Of a DNA stretch of 64,000 bases, positions 19,372 through 27,788 are shown one piece after another. The stretch spans positions 134,455 to 198,454 of the forward strand of contig NZ_NSKH01000024.1 of the NCBI RefSeq assembly GCF_003144095.1. The letters run 5' to 3'. The notes under the pieces are model-generated. The model made no database searches. It saw only the letters and a list, made by a program, of their open reading frames with translations, and was not told the DNA's origin. The stretch comes from Streptomyces sp. ICBB 8177. Lineage in GTDB: Bacteria > Actinomycetota > Actinomycetes > Streptomycetales > Streptomycetaceae. The position numbers were made by a program, and so were the translations under genes. How positions within the stretch are numbered: the first letter of the stretch is position 1; each line of letters begins with the position of its first letter.

Positions 19372-20574
19372 CTAGAGCGCGCAGCCCTGGGTGTCGACCT
19401 GCCTGCTCGCCGTCCTGCCCGCCGTGATGTCCGAACGCACCTCGTGGGCGGTGAGCGCGTAGCCGGTCGAGTCGTCGTCCAGGGACTTGGCGAACACGAC
19501 GCCGTAGACGCGGCCGTCCGGGGTGAGCAGCGGCCCGCCGGAGTTGCCCTGGCGGACGACGGTGTAGAGCGAGTAGACGTCACGGCTGACGTTGCCGCGC
19601 CGGTAGATGTCCGGGCCGTGCGCCTGGATGCGGGCGCGCACCCTGGCCGCCTGGACGTTGTAGCCGCCGTTCTCGGGGAAGCCCGCGACGATGGCACCGT
19701 CGCCGGTGTGCGCGGGCGACATGTCGAACTTCAGCGTGGGCGCGTCGAGTGACGGCACGTCGAGCACGGCGATGTCGCGCTGCCAGTCGTACAACACGAC
19801 CTTGGCCGGATACAGCCTGCCCTCGCCGCCGATCTGCACGGTGGGGGCGCTGACCCCGCCGACCACGTGCGCGTTGGTCATGATGTGGTGCGGCGAGAAG
19901 ACGAAGCCCGAGCCCTCGATCACCTTGCCGCAACCGGGCGCGGTCCCGACCACCTTGACGATGCTGCGGCGTGCCCGAGTCGCCGTCGCGCTGTTCGCGA
20001 GCGCCGGGTCGGGTGCCGGGACCGAGGTGATCGGCTCGGTGGAGAACGGGGTGAAGACCTGCGGGAAGCCGTTCTGCGCGAGGACGGAGGAGAAGTCGGC
20101 GAACCACATGTCGGCGCGCTCGGGGATCATCTGGGAGACGCCGGTCAGCACCTTCGAGGCGCGCACCTCACGGCCGATGGTCGGCAGCGCGGTGCCCGCC
20201 AGCGCCGAGCCGATCAGCCAGGCGACCAGCAGCATCGCCAGCACGTTGACCAGCGCGCCGCCGGTCGCGTCGACGGCCCGGGCGGGCGACCAGGTGATGC
20301 GGGTGCGCAGCTTGTTGCCCAGATGGGTGGTGAACGCCTGGCCCACCGAGGCGCACACGATGACTATCACCACGGCGGCGATGGCGGAGGCGGTGCCCGG
20401 CTCGGTGCCGGTGCCCATCACCTGGTCCCACAGCATGGGCAGCACGTAGATGGCGATCAGACCGCCGCCCAGGAACCCCAGTACCGACAGGATGCCGACG
20501 ACGAAGCCCTGCCGGTACCCGATCACGGCGAACCACACAGCGGCGAGCGACAACAGGACGTCCAGCGCGTTCAC
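19372..20574 (-). CDS. MarP-like membrane serine protease (CvpA + trypsin-like)
   Basis: A 400-residue protein. The N-terminal CvpA-type membrane region (about residues 1-140, four hydrophobic helices) is followed by a chymotrypsin-like protease domain. The catalytic triad is visible: His in MTNAHVVGG, Asp in QRDIAVLDV and Ser in QGNSGGPL. This is the architecture of mycobacterial MarP, a periplasmic-facing protease needed for acid and oxidative stress resistance. The NUDIX gene lies 12 bp upstream, so these probably form one operon with nth. Confidence 0.9.
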   Translation of the reverse strand: MNALDVLLSLAAVWFAVIGYRQGFVVGILSVLGFLGGGLIAIYVLPMLWDQVMGTGTEPGTASAIAAVVIVIVCASVGQAFTTHLGNKLRTRITWSPARAVDATGGALVNVLAMLLVAWLIGSALAGTALPTIGREVRASKVLTGVSQMIPERADMWFADFSSVLAQNGFPQVFTPFSTEPITSVPAPDPALANSATATRARRSIVKVVGTAPGCGKVIEGSGFVFSPHHIMTNAHVVGGVSAPTVQIGGEGRLYPAKVVLYDWQRDIAVLDVPSLDAPTLKFDMSPAHTGDGAIVAGFPENGGYNVQAARVRARIQAHGPDIYRRGNVSRDVYSLYTVVRQGNSGGPLLTPDGRVYGVVFAKSLDDDSTGYALTAHEVRSDITAGRTASRQVDTQGCAL

Positions 20575-20586
20575 CGGAACACCGTC

Positions 20587-21264
20587 TCACGCGTTGGCGC
20601 TCAGAGGGACTTCCTTACCCCGGTCCCAGGGCTGTTCCCAGCCGGAGAAGTGCAGGATACGGTCGATCAACCCGGCTGTGAACCCCCAGACCAGGACATC
20701 GCAGACAGCGAACGCGGGCCCCCGGAAGCCGCTCGGATGTGTGACCGTCGTACGGTTCGCCGGGTCGGCCAGGTCCGACAGCGGAACGGTGAACACCCGT
20801 GCCGTCTCCGCCGGATCGACCGCCCGCACCGGGGTCCGCTCCCGCCACCAGCCGAGCACCGGCGTCACCACGAAACGGCTCACCGGGATGTACAGCCGGG
20901 GCAGTACGCCGAAGACCTGCACGCCCGCCGGGTCGAGGCCGGTCTCCTCGTGCGCCTCGCGCAACGCCGCCCGCACCGGGCCCTCGCCCTCCGGGTCGCC
21001 GTCCCCCGGGTCCAGCGCGCCACCGGGGAACGACGGCTGCCCGGCGTGCGAACGCAGGGAGCCTGCGCGTTCCAGCAACAGCAGCTCGGGCCCGCGCTCC
21101 CCCTCGCCCTCACCGAACAGCACGAGGACGGCGGACTGCCGGCCCCCGCCGTCCGGCGGCAGGAAGCGGCTCAGCTGTTCCGGGCGCACCGAGGCGGCCG
21201 CGTCGACCAGGGGGGCCAGCCACGACGGCAGCCCGGTGACGTCCGTACCCGGCGCGCCCGTCAC
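20587..21264 (-). CDS. CoA pyrophosphatase-like NUDIX hydrolase
   Basis: A 225-residue NUDIX protein. The Nudix box is [20 protein letters not shown] followed by REAHEETGL, and upstream is the CoA-pyrophosphatase-type motif [11 protein letters not shown]. The expected reaction is hydrolysis of CoA or related dinucleotides to 4'-phosphopantetheine and 3',5'-ADP. The GTG start overlaps the nth stop by four bases (GTGA). Confidence 0.88.
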   Translation of the reverse strand: MTGAPGTDVTGLPSWLAPLVDAAASVRPEQLSRFLPPDGGGRQSAVLVLFGEGEGERGPELLLLERAGSLRSHAGQPSFPGGALDPGDGDPEGEGPVRAALREAHEETGLDPAGVQVFGVLPRLYIPVSRFVVTPVLGWWRERTPVRAVDPAETARVFTVPLSDLADPANRTTVTHPSGFRGPAFAVCDVLVWGFTAGLIDRILHFSGWEQPWDRGKEVPLSANA

Positions 21265-22508
21265 TCCTGCCCCTGCGGGGACTGCCCCGGCGAGGACTGG
21301 CCCAGCGGGGGCGCCGGCGGGCCGGGAAACCCGGCCGGGGGCTTCAGGCGCTGGCCCGGGGCGCCCGCCAGCTCGTACTTCAGCAGCTTCCGGGCCTTGT
21401 CCGGGTCCGTCTCGCCCTCCCCGTACGACGGGCACAGCGGCGCGACCACGCAGGCACCGCAGGCGGGCTTGCGGGAGTGGCAGACGCGGCGGCCGTGGAA
21501 GATCAGCCGGTGCGAGAGCATCGTCCACTCGGACTCGGGGAAGAGCGAGGCGACGTCCTGCTCGACCTTCTCGGGCTCCTGGGAGTCGGTCCACCCGAAG
21601 CGGCGGGCGAGCCGCCCGAAGTGGGTGTCGACCGTCAGCCCCGGGACCCCGAACGCGTTCCCCAGCACCACGTTCGCCGTCTTCCGCCCCACGCCTGGCA
21701 GCGTGACCAGGTCCTCCATCCGGCCCGGCACCTCACCGTCGAACCGGTCGCGCAGCGCGGCGGACAACCCCAGCACGGCCTTGGCCTTCGCCCGGAAGAA
21801 CCCGGTCGGGCGCAGGATCTGCTCCAGCTCCTCGGGGTCGGCGGCGGCCATGTCCTCGGGCGTGGGGTACTTCGCGAAGAGCGCGGGGGTCGTCTGGTTG
21901 ACGCGCAGGTCGGTCGTCTGGGCGGACAGCACGGTGGCGACCAGGAGCTGGAAGGGGTTCTCGAAGTCCAGCTCCGGGTGGGCGTACGGGTAGGCGTCCG
22001 CCAGCTCCCGGTTGATCCGGCGCGCCCGGCGCACCAGCGCGACCCGGGACTCGGGCTTGCGGGACGTCGCGGCGGGGGCGGGCGCCTTTCCGGCGGGCGC
22101 GGGCTTCTTGGCCGAGGCCTTCTTGGCGGCGGTCTTCTTGGCGGCGGGGGCCGTCTTCTTGGCCGAGGCCTTTTCGGCGGGGGCCTTCTTGGCCGCGGGG
22201 GCCGTCTTCTTGGCCGAGGCCTTTTCGGCGGGGGCCTTCTTGGCCGCCGGGACCGTCTTCTTGGCTGAGGCGGTGTTCTTGGCCGCGGCCTTCTTGGCGG
22301 GGGCCGCCTTCTTGGCGGGGGCCGCCTTCTCGGCGGGCGCCGTGTCCTTGGCCACCGCCTTGGCGGATGCGGCCTTCCTGGCCGCCGCCGGGCGCTTCGC
22401 GGGCGCCTTCTTCGGGGCTTGTTCGCTCACAGCGGAATCCGGGGCGGCGGTCACCCGTTCGGACCCGCCACCCTGCCGCTTCTTCTGCGCACTTGGGCTA
22501 TCAGGCAC
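21261..22508 (-). CDS. nth: endonuclease III with histone-H1-like N-terminal tail
   Basis: A 415-residue DNA glycosylase/AP lyase. The catalytic core (about residues 155-375) has the helix-hairpin-helix [13 protein letters not shown] with the active Lys, the Asp in TVDTHFGRL, and the [4Fe-4S] cysteines in [17 protein letters not shown]. Ahead of it is a tail of about 150 residues made of Ala/Lys/Pro repeats ([20 protein letters not shown] type) resembling histone H1 or HU C-terminal tails. E. coli Nth is only 211 residues. The start is uncertain: GTG at 22508 is used, with GGAGG 13 bases upstream; later GTGs are possible. Confidence 0.92.
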   Translation of the reverse strand: MPDSPSAQKKRQGGGSERVTAAPDSAVSEQAPKKAPAKRPAAARKAASAKAVAKDTAPAEKAAPAKKAAPAKKAAAKNTASAKKTVPAAKKAPAEKASAKKTAPAAKKAPAEKASAKKTAPAAKKTAAKKASAKKPAPAGKAPAPAATSRKPESRVALVRRARRINRELADAYPYAHPELDFENPFQLLVATVLSAQTTDLRVNQTTPALFAKYPTPEDMAAADPEELEQILRPTGFFRAKAKAVLGLSAALRDRFDGEVPGRMEDLVTLPGVGRKTANVVLGNAFGVPGLTVDTHFGRLARRFGWTDSQEPEKVEQDVASLFPESEWTMLSHRLIFHGRRVCHSRKPACGACVVAPLCPSYGEGETDPDKARKLLKYELAGAPGQRLKPPAGFPGPPAPPLGQSSPGQSPQGQE

Positions 22509-22633
22509 CCGGCCAGCCTAAGCCTCCGCACCGACAACCACGGTGGACGACAGCCGTTCGGCCCGGATCAGGGCCGTCGTCCGGCCGGGATTGCGACCCC
22601 CGCGCACGCGGGCACCCCGTCATAGGTCACACT

Positions 22634-22649
22634 TGTGATCGATAGCACT
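22634..22649. promoter_or_regulatory. possible Crp site upstream of crp
   Basis: TGTGA-TCGATA-GCACT keeps the GTG-N8-CAC spacing of Crp operators; the left half is perfect and the right half is weak. An overlapping TCACA-CT-TGTGA palindrome starts a few bases earlier. It lies about 65 bp before the crp start codon, in the nth/crp divergent region. Confidence 0.4.
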
Positions 22650-22712
22650 GTTTTACCTTCCGGCATGATGGGGACTGCCAACCGGACGGTGAAGTCAACA
22701 AGGAGAGACCTC

Positions 22713-23387
22713 GTGGACGACGTTCTGCGGCGCGCACCGCTCTTCGCGGCGCTCGACGACGAGCAGGCCGCTGAGCTGCGCGCCTCCATGACGGAGGTCA
22801 CGCTCGCGCGTGGCGACTCGCTCTTCCACGAAGGCGACCCGGGCGACCGGCTCTACGTGGTCACCGAGGGCAAGGTGAAGCTGCACCGCACCTCGCCCGA
22901 CGGGCGCGAGAACATGCTCGCGGTGCTGGGCCCCGCCGAGATGATCGGCGAGCTGTCCCTCTTCGACCCGGGCCCGCGCACCGCCACGGCGACCGCGCTG
23001 ACCGAGGTCAAGCTGCTGGGCCTGGGCCACGGCGACCTCCAGCCGTGGATGAACGCCCGCCCCGAGGTCGCCGTCGCGCTGCTGCGGGCCATCGCCCGGC
23101 GCCTGCGGCGTACCAACGACAACATGTCCGACCTGGTCTTCTCGGACGTCCCCGGGCGCGTGGCCAAGGCGCTGCTCGACCTGTCGCGGCGGTTCGGCGT
23201 GCAGTCCGACGAGGGCATCCACGTCGTGCACGACCTGACGCAGGAGGAGCTGGCGCAGCTCGTCGGCGCGTCGCGCGAGACGGTGAACAAGGCGCTGGCG
23301 GACTTCGCGGGGCGCGGGTGGCTGCGGCTGGAGGCGCGGGCGGTCATCCTGCTGGACGTGGAGCGGCTGGCCAAGCGGTCGCGGTAG
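22713..23387 (+). CDS. crp: Crp/Fnr family regulator (cAMP receptor protein)
   Basis: A 224-residue regulator. The N-terminal cyclic-nucleotide-binding domain has EGDPGDRLYVVTEGKVKLHR and the phosphate-binding GELSLFDPGPRTATATAL. The C-terminal winged helix contains the recognition helix QEELAQLVGASRETVNKAL. No iron-sulfur cysteines are present, so it is Crp- rather than Fnr-like. The position next to nth matches Streptomyces Crp, which controls germination and secondary metabolism. AGGAGAG precedes the GTG start. Confidence 0.92.
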   Translation: MDDVLRRAPLFAALDDEQAAELRASMTEVTLARGDSLFHEGDPGDRLYVVTEGKVKLHRTSPDGRENMLAVLGPAEMIGELSLFDPGPRTATATALTEVKLLGLGHGDLQPWMNARPEVAVALLRAIARRLRRTNDNMSDLVFSDVPGRVAKALLDLSRRFGVQSDEGIHVVHDLTQEELAQLVGASRETVNKALADFAGRGWLRLEARAVILLDVERLAKRSR

Positions 23388-23960
23388 CCCTTCGGGTTCT
23401 TGTGGGCGGGTGTGGCTGGGGTGGGTTCGTTTTCCCCCCACCCACCCGCCCTTTCTCATGGGGGCTCCGCCCCCAAACCCCTGCGGGGGCTCCGCCCCCT
23501 GCACCCCTGTGGGCGATCCGCGCACACCCCTGGAGGCTCTGCCCCCTGCACCCCCTGCCGGCTATCGCCGCCCGCTCCGGCAAGGGAGATCAGCCCGAGC
23601 ACCCGCGGGGGACCCGCCCTCTGCGCCCTGTGGGCGATCCGCGCACACGCCTGGGGCTCCGTTCTCCGGCGCTCCTGTGGGGGATCCGCGTCCGCCCCGG
23701 GAGGCGCCGCTCCTTCACCTCTGCCGACGATCCGCCACCTGCCCGGCGGAAGGCTCCGCCCGCACCCTGCGGGGGCTCGCCCTGCGCCTCTGTCGGCACT
23801 CCCGACGTCCCCGCTGGCAATCGCCGCAGACCTCAGCGGGGAGGCGCCGTCCCCTGCCGTCGGCGCGGGCCCGCCTCTCCGGAGGACCGCCACGCGCCCC
23901 GGCCGAAGGCTCCGCCTCACGCCCCCGGGGAAAGAACAGCCCCCGGCGCGAACACCCGCC
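23388..23960. repeat. 573-bp gene-free stretch of GGGGCTCCGCCCC-type repeats
   Basis: This gap consists of repeated GC-rich modules: GGGGGCTCCGCCCCCTGCA and variants, GTGGGCGATCCGCGCACACC repeated at 23511 and 23631, and CTGCACCCCCTG-like spacers. Many units form short hairpins. Frames run open on both strands but read as low-complexity Pro/Arg/Gly. I see no gene; terminator-like hairpins for the convergent crp and MBL genes are presumably included. Confidence 0.7.
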
Positions 23961-24785
23961 TCAGATCAGGCCGTGCTCGCGGAGGTAGTCCAGTTGGGCC
24001 CGGACGGAGAGTTCCGCTGCCGGCCACAGGGTGCGGTCCACGTCCGCGTAGACCTGGGAGACGACCGCCTGGGCGGTCGTGTGGCCCTCCTCCACCGCCG
24101 TCTCGACCTGGGCCAGGCGGTTGGCGCGGTGGGCCAGGTAGAACTCGACCGCCCCCCTGGCGTCCGTGAGCACCGGGCCGTGGCCGGGGAGGATCTTTTC
24201 GACGCCGCCCTCCACCGTCAGCCTCTGGAGTGCGCGCAACGAGTCCAGGTAGTCGCCGAGCCGGCCGTCCGGGTGCGCGACGACCGTCGTACCGCGCCCC
24301 AGCACCGTGTCCCCGGTCAGCACCGCCGCGTCCGCCGGGATCTCGAAGCACAGGGAGTCCGCCGTGTGGCCCGGCGTGGCGACGACTCGCAGTTCCAGGC
24401 CGCCCACCGTGATCCCCTCACCGGCCGTCAGCCCCTCCTCCCCCAGCCGCAGCGCCGGGTCCAGCGCCCGTACCCGGGTTCCGGTCAGCTCGGCGAAGCG
24501 GGCCGCGCCCTCCGCGTGGTCGGGGTGCCCGTGGGTCAGCAGCGTCAGGCCGATCCGCTGGCCGGCGGCCTCCGCGGTCGCGATGACGTGGCGCAGATGG
24601 CCCTCGTCGAGCGGACCGGGGTCCACGACCACCGCGACCCCGGAACCGGGCTCCGACAGCAGCCAGGTGTTCGTCCCGTCCAGCGTCATCGCCGACGGGT
24701 TGGGGGCCAGCACGCAGACCGCGCGTTCGGTGGCGGGCCCGCCGATCGTGGGCCGGGGGGCGCCGGGGGGTATCGCGGCCGTCAT
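23961..24785 (-). CDS. MBL-fold metallo-hydrolase
   Basis: A 274-residue metallo-beta-lactamase-fold enzyme of the glyoxalase-II/LACTB2-like type. The metal motif THGHPDHAEGA (HxHxDH) is intact, followed by ATPGHTADSL, LTGDTVLGRG and LPGHGP. The C-terminal segment HRANRLAQVE is typical of this branch. The ATG at 24785 has GAGGAG seven bases upstream; the adjacent GTG at 24788 is also possible. The gene directly follows the NUDIX gene, overlapping its stop. Confidence 0.88.
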   Translation of the reverse strand: MTAAIPPGAPRPTIGGPATERAVCVLAPNPSAMTLDGTNTWLLSEPGSGVAVVVDPGPLDEGHLRHVIATAEAAGQRIGLTLLTHGHPDHAEGAARFAELTGTRVRALDPALRLGEEGLTAGEGITVGGLELRVVATPGHTADSLCFEIPADAAVLTGDTVLGRGTTVVAHPDGRLGDYLDSLRALQRLTVEGGVEKILPGHGPVLTDARGAVEFYLAHRANRLAQVETAVEEGHTTAQAVVSQVYADVDRTLWPAAELSVRAQLDYLREHGLI

Positions 24786-25729
24786 CACTCGGCTCCTCGT
24801 CGCGTCACGGAACCGCCGTCTGCGGCGGGGTGTTCGTCCCCGGGCACGCCGTCACCGCCGCCGACCGCCTTCGCCGGCACGTGCTTGGTGAACTCGTCGT
24901 GGCCCGGCCAGGTCAGCTCGACCTCGCCGTCGACCAGCCGGGCCCGGGCCAGCACCGGCGTCAGGTCCCGTTGGCCCGACGCGGCGGCCGCCTCGGCCAC
25001 CGTCGCGTACGGCAGCAGCGAGCGCAGGGTGGCGACGGTCGGCGGCATCATCAGCAACTCCGCCCGGTCGTAGCCCTCGACGGCGTCCCGGGGGAACATC
25101 CACGCGGTGCGGTCGGCCTCGCCGGACACGTCACGGGTGCGCTGGCCCTCGGGCAGCGCGGCGACGAAGAACCAGGTGTCGTAACGCCGTTCCTCGAACT
25201 CCGGCGTGATCCAGCGCGCCCAGGGAGCCAGCAGGTCCGAGCGCAGCACCAGTCCGCGCCGGGCCAGCACGTCGGCGAACGACGCCTCGCGGGCGACCAG
25301 CGCGCGGCGGTCCGCCTCCCACGCGTCGTCGGTGGTGTCCGCCACCACCGTCGAGCCGTCCGGCCCGGCGAGCAGGACCCCGGCCTCCTCGAACATCTCG
25401 CGGACCGCGGCGCACACGATGGCCTGGGCCACCCGCTCCTCGACGCCGAGCCGCGCCGCCCACTCGGCCAGCGGCGGGCCCACCCAGCCCAGCGGCCGTT
25501 CGTCGCGCGGGTCGACGCCGCCGCCCGGATACGCGTACGCGCCCCCGGCGAAGGCCATGGAGGCGCGTCGGCGCAGCATGTGGACCTGCGGGCCGCGAGG
25601 GGCGTCGCGCAGCAGCAGGACGGTCGCCGCCCGCCTCGGTTCGACCGGGGTCAGCCGGCCCTCGGCGTGGGCCCTGATCCGGTCGGGCCAGGAGGCCGGG
25701 AACCACTGTCCACCACGCGTCATGGTCAT
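24785..25729 (-). CDS. NUDIX hydrolase
   Basis: A 314-residue NUDIX protein of the NUDT19/RNase-D-associated type: the Nudix region is interrupted, with GGAYAYPGGGVDPRDE and, well after it, CAAVREMFEEAGVLL. Residues 33-60 carry ATVLLLRDAPRGPQVHMLRR. This split Nudix box is usual in the actinobacterial homologues next to an MBL-fold gene. It is translationally coupled to the downstream metallo-hydrolase. Substrate uncertain, possibly acyl-CoA. Confidence 0.85.
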   Translation of the reverse strand: MTMTRGGQWFPASWPDRIRAHAEGRLTPVEPRRAATVLLLRDAPRGPQVHMLRRRASMAFAGGAYAYPGGGVDPRDERPLGWVGPPLAEWAARLGVEERVAQAIVCAAVREMFEEAGVLLAGPDGSTVVADTTDDAWEADRRALVAREASFADVLARRGLVLRSDLLAPWARWITPEFEERRYDTWFFVAALPEGQRTRDVSGEADRTAWMFPRDAVEGYDRAELLMMPPTVATLRSLLPYATVAEAAAASGQRDLTPVLARARLVDGEVELTWPGHDEFTKHVPAKAVGGGDGVPGDEHPAADGGSVTRRGAE

Positions 25730-25876
25730 GCCCGGATGGTATCCCCCCGTACATCAGTACGGCCCGGATCGCACCACGGCCCTGACGACAGCACGGTACG
25801 GGTCGCAGTACGGCCCGGGCCGCCGGCGGGGGCTCCGCCGCGGGCCCGGGCCGTCCCGGTGCGTTCGCGAGTCCGG

Positions 25877-26341
25877 TCAGGCCTTCAGCTCGACCTGGAT
25901 CTCCACCTCGACCGGCGCGTCCAGCGGCAGTACGGCGACTCCCACCGCGGACCGCGCGTGCACGCCGGCGTCGCCGAGGGCCGCGCCCAGCAGCTCGCTC
26001 GCGCCGTTGATCACACCGGGCTGGCCGGTGAAGTCGCTCGCCGAGGCGACGAAGCCGACGACCTTGACGACCCGGGCGATCCGGTCGAGGTCACCGACGA
26101 CGGACTTGACGGCGGCCAGCGCGTTCAGCGCACAGGTGGCGGCCAGTTCCTTGGCCTCCTCCGCGGTCACCTCGGCGCCCACCTTGCCGGTGACCGACAG
26201 CTTGCCGTCCACCAGCGGCAACTGGCCCGCGGTGTAGACGTAGGAGCCGGACTGGACGGCGGGCTGGTAGGCGGCGAGCGGCGGGACGACTTCCGGCAGG
26301 CGCAGCCCCATCGCCTCCAGCTTCTCCTCGAGCGCGCTCAC
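25877..26341 (-). CDS. RidA (YjgF/YER057c/UK114) family protein
   Basis: A 154-residue RidA-like protein with GSYVYTAGQLPLVDGKLSVT and a C-terminal VEVEIQVELKA strand. Family members deaminate reactive enamine/imine intermediates, but the conserved Arg of true RidA is not obvious near the C-terminus, so this may be another subfamily. The GTG start overlaps the stop of the DUF4177 gene by four bases. Confidence 0.82.
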   Translation of the reverse strand: MSALEEKLEAMGLRLPEVVPPLAAYQPAVQSGSYVYTAGQLPLVDGKLSVTGKVGAEVTAEEAKELAATCALNALAAVKSVVGDLDRIARVVKVVGFVASASDFTGQPGVINGASELLGAALGDAGVHARSAVGVAVLPLDAPVEVEIQVELKA

Positions 26342-26499
26342 GCCTGCTTCTCCCGCTTGAGGTAGGCCACCAGCTGCTCGGGGTTGTTGGGGCCGGGGAC
26401 GACCTGGACGAGCTCCCAGCCGTCCTCGCCCCAGGTGTCCAGAATCTGCTTGGTGGCGTGCACCAGAAGCGGCACGGTCGCGTATTCCCACTTGGTCAT
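26338..26499 (-). CDS. DUF4177-like small protein
   Basis: A 53-residue protein beginning MTKWEYATVPLLVHATKQIL, then DTWGEDGWELVQVVPGPNNP. The WEY and GEDGWELV pattern is the DUF4177 signature; the family is widely conserved in actinobacteria with no known function. It is coupled by a GTGA overlap to the RidA-like gene and divergent from the first ArsA-like ATPase. Confidence 0.75.
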   Translation of the reverse strand: MTKWEYATVPLLVHATKQILDTWGEDGWELVQVVPGPNNPEQLVAYLKREKQA

Positions 26500-26683
26500 G
26501 GCTGCGACTGTAGTACCTGGCCACCCCCGGCACCCGCGCCTGGCCCCCGGCACAGTGCGCCCGGCACGGGCCCCGGCGCGAGGGGGCGCACTCGTCCCGC
26601 GCGCGGGCGCTCGTTCCCTCGCGTGCGCGCACGCGCGCCCACCCCATGCGTAGACGCGACCACGACTGGTTAGGCTCGGTGGA

Positions 26684-27694
26684 GTGAGCGCCCAGCAGCA
26701 CGCCGCACCGGACCCGACGCGGCTCCACATCGTCACGGGCAAGGGCGGGACCGGTAAGACGACGGTCGCCGCCGCGCTCGCGCTCGCCCTCGCCGCCGAG
26801 GGACGCCGCACCCTGCTGGTCGAGGTGGAGGGCCGCGGCGGCATCGCCCAGCTCTTCGAGACCGAGCCGCTCCCCTACGAGGAACGCCGGATCGCGATCG
26901 TGCCCGGCGGGGGCGAGGTGCACGCGCTCGCGATCGACCCCGAACTGGCGCTCCTGGACTACCTGGAGATGTTCTACAAGCTGGGCCGGGCGGGCCGCGC
27001 CCTGAAGAAGCTGGGCGCCATCGACTTCGCCACGACCATCGCCCCCGGCCTGCGCGATGTCCTGCTGACCGGCAAGGCCTGCGAGGCGGTGCGCCGCAAG
27101 GACAAGGCCGGCTGGCGGGTGTACGACGCGGTCGTGATGGACGCGCCGCCCACCGGCCGCATCACCCGCTTCCTCAACGTCAACGACGAGGTCGCCGGGC
27201 TCGCGCGCTTCGGCCCGATATACAACCAGGCGCAGGCGGTGATGCGGGTGCTGAAGTCCCCGGAGACCGCGGTGCACCTGGTGACGCTGCTGGAGGAGAT
27301 GCCGGTCCAGGAGACCGTGGACGGCGTCGCCGAACTGCGCGCCGCCGGGCTGCCGGTGGGCGCCGTCGTCGTCAACATGCTGCGTCCGGTCGTGCTGGAC
27401 GACGAGGCGGTGCGGGCGGTCGCCGAGGACCGCCGCGCCGACGTCGCCAAGGCGCTGTCGCAGGCGGGTCTCGGCGGTGCCCGGCGCGGCGGTCACGCGG
27501 AACGCCTGGTGGACCCGCTGCTGGAACAGGCCCGCGAGCACGCCGAACGGGTGGTGCTGGAACGGCGCGGGCGCGCCGAGATCGGCGGCCTCGGCCTGCC
27601 GGTCCACGAACTCGGCCTGCTCGGCGACGGCGTCGACCTGGGCGGCCTGTACCGGCTCGCGGAGAGCCTGCGCGCGCAGGGGGTCCGTGGATGA
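26684..27694 (+). CDS. ArsA-like ATPase 1
   Basis: A 336-residue deviant-Walker-A ATPase of the ArsA/GET3 class. The P-loop is GKGGTGKTTVAAALALALA, with switch motifs VMDAPPTGRITRFL. The arsenite-binding cysteines of true ArsA are absent. It is the first of a tandem pair that in Streptomyces lies just before wblA. The GTG start has GGTGGA adjacent. Role unknown; possibly a paired heterodimer with the next gene. Confidence 0.85.
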   Translation: MSAQQHAAPDPTRLHIVTGKGGTGKTTVAAALALALAAEGRRTLLVEVEGRGGIAQLFETEPLPYEERRIAIVPGGGEVHALAIDPELALLDYLEMFYKLGRAGRALKKLGAIDFATTIAPGLRDVLLTGKACEAVRRKDKAGWRVYDAVVMDAPPTGRITRFLNVNDEVAGLARFGPIYNQAQAVMRVLKSPETAVHLVTLLEEMPVQETVDGVAELRAAGLPVGAVVVNMLRPVVLDDEAVRAVAEDRRADVAKALSQAGLGGARRGGHAERLVDPLLEQAREHAERVVLERRGRAEIGGLGLPVHELGLLGDGVDLGGLYRLAESLRAQGVRG

Positions 27695-27788
27695 GCGGCG
27701 GCACGACGCGAGGAGTCCGCGGGATGAGCTGGGCACCGGCGAGCGGAGCACGCGGGACGGACGCGTTGCCGACGAGCGGAGCACGGGA

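Noticed and set aside
23388-23960. Proline/arginine-rich protein genes in the repeat region
   Set aside because: Open frames occur in several phases on both strands simply because the repeats lack stop codons; no start signals or conserved features.
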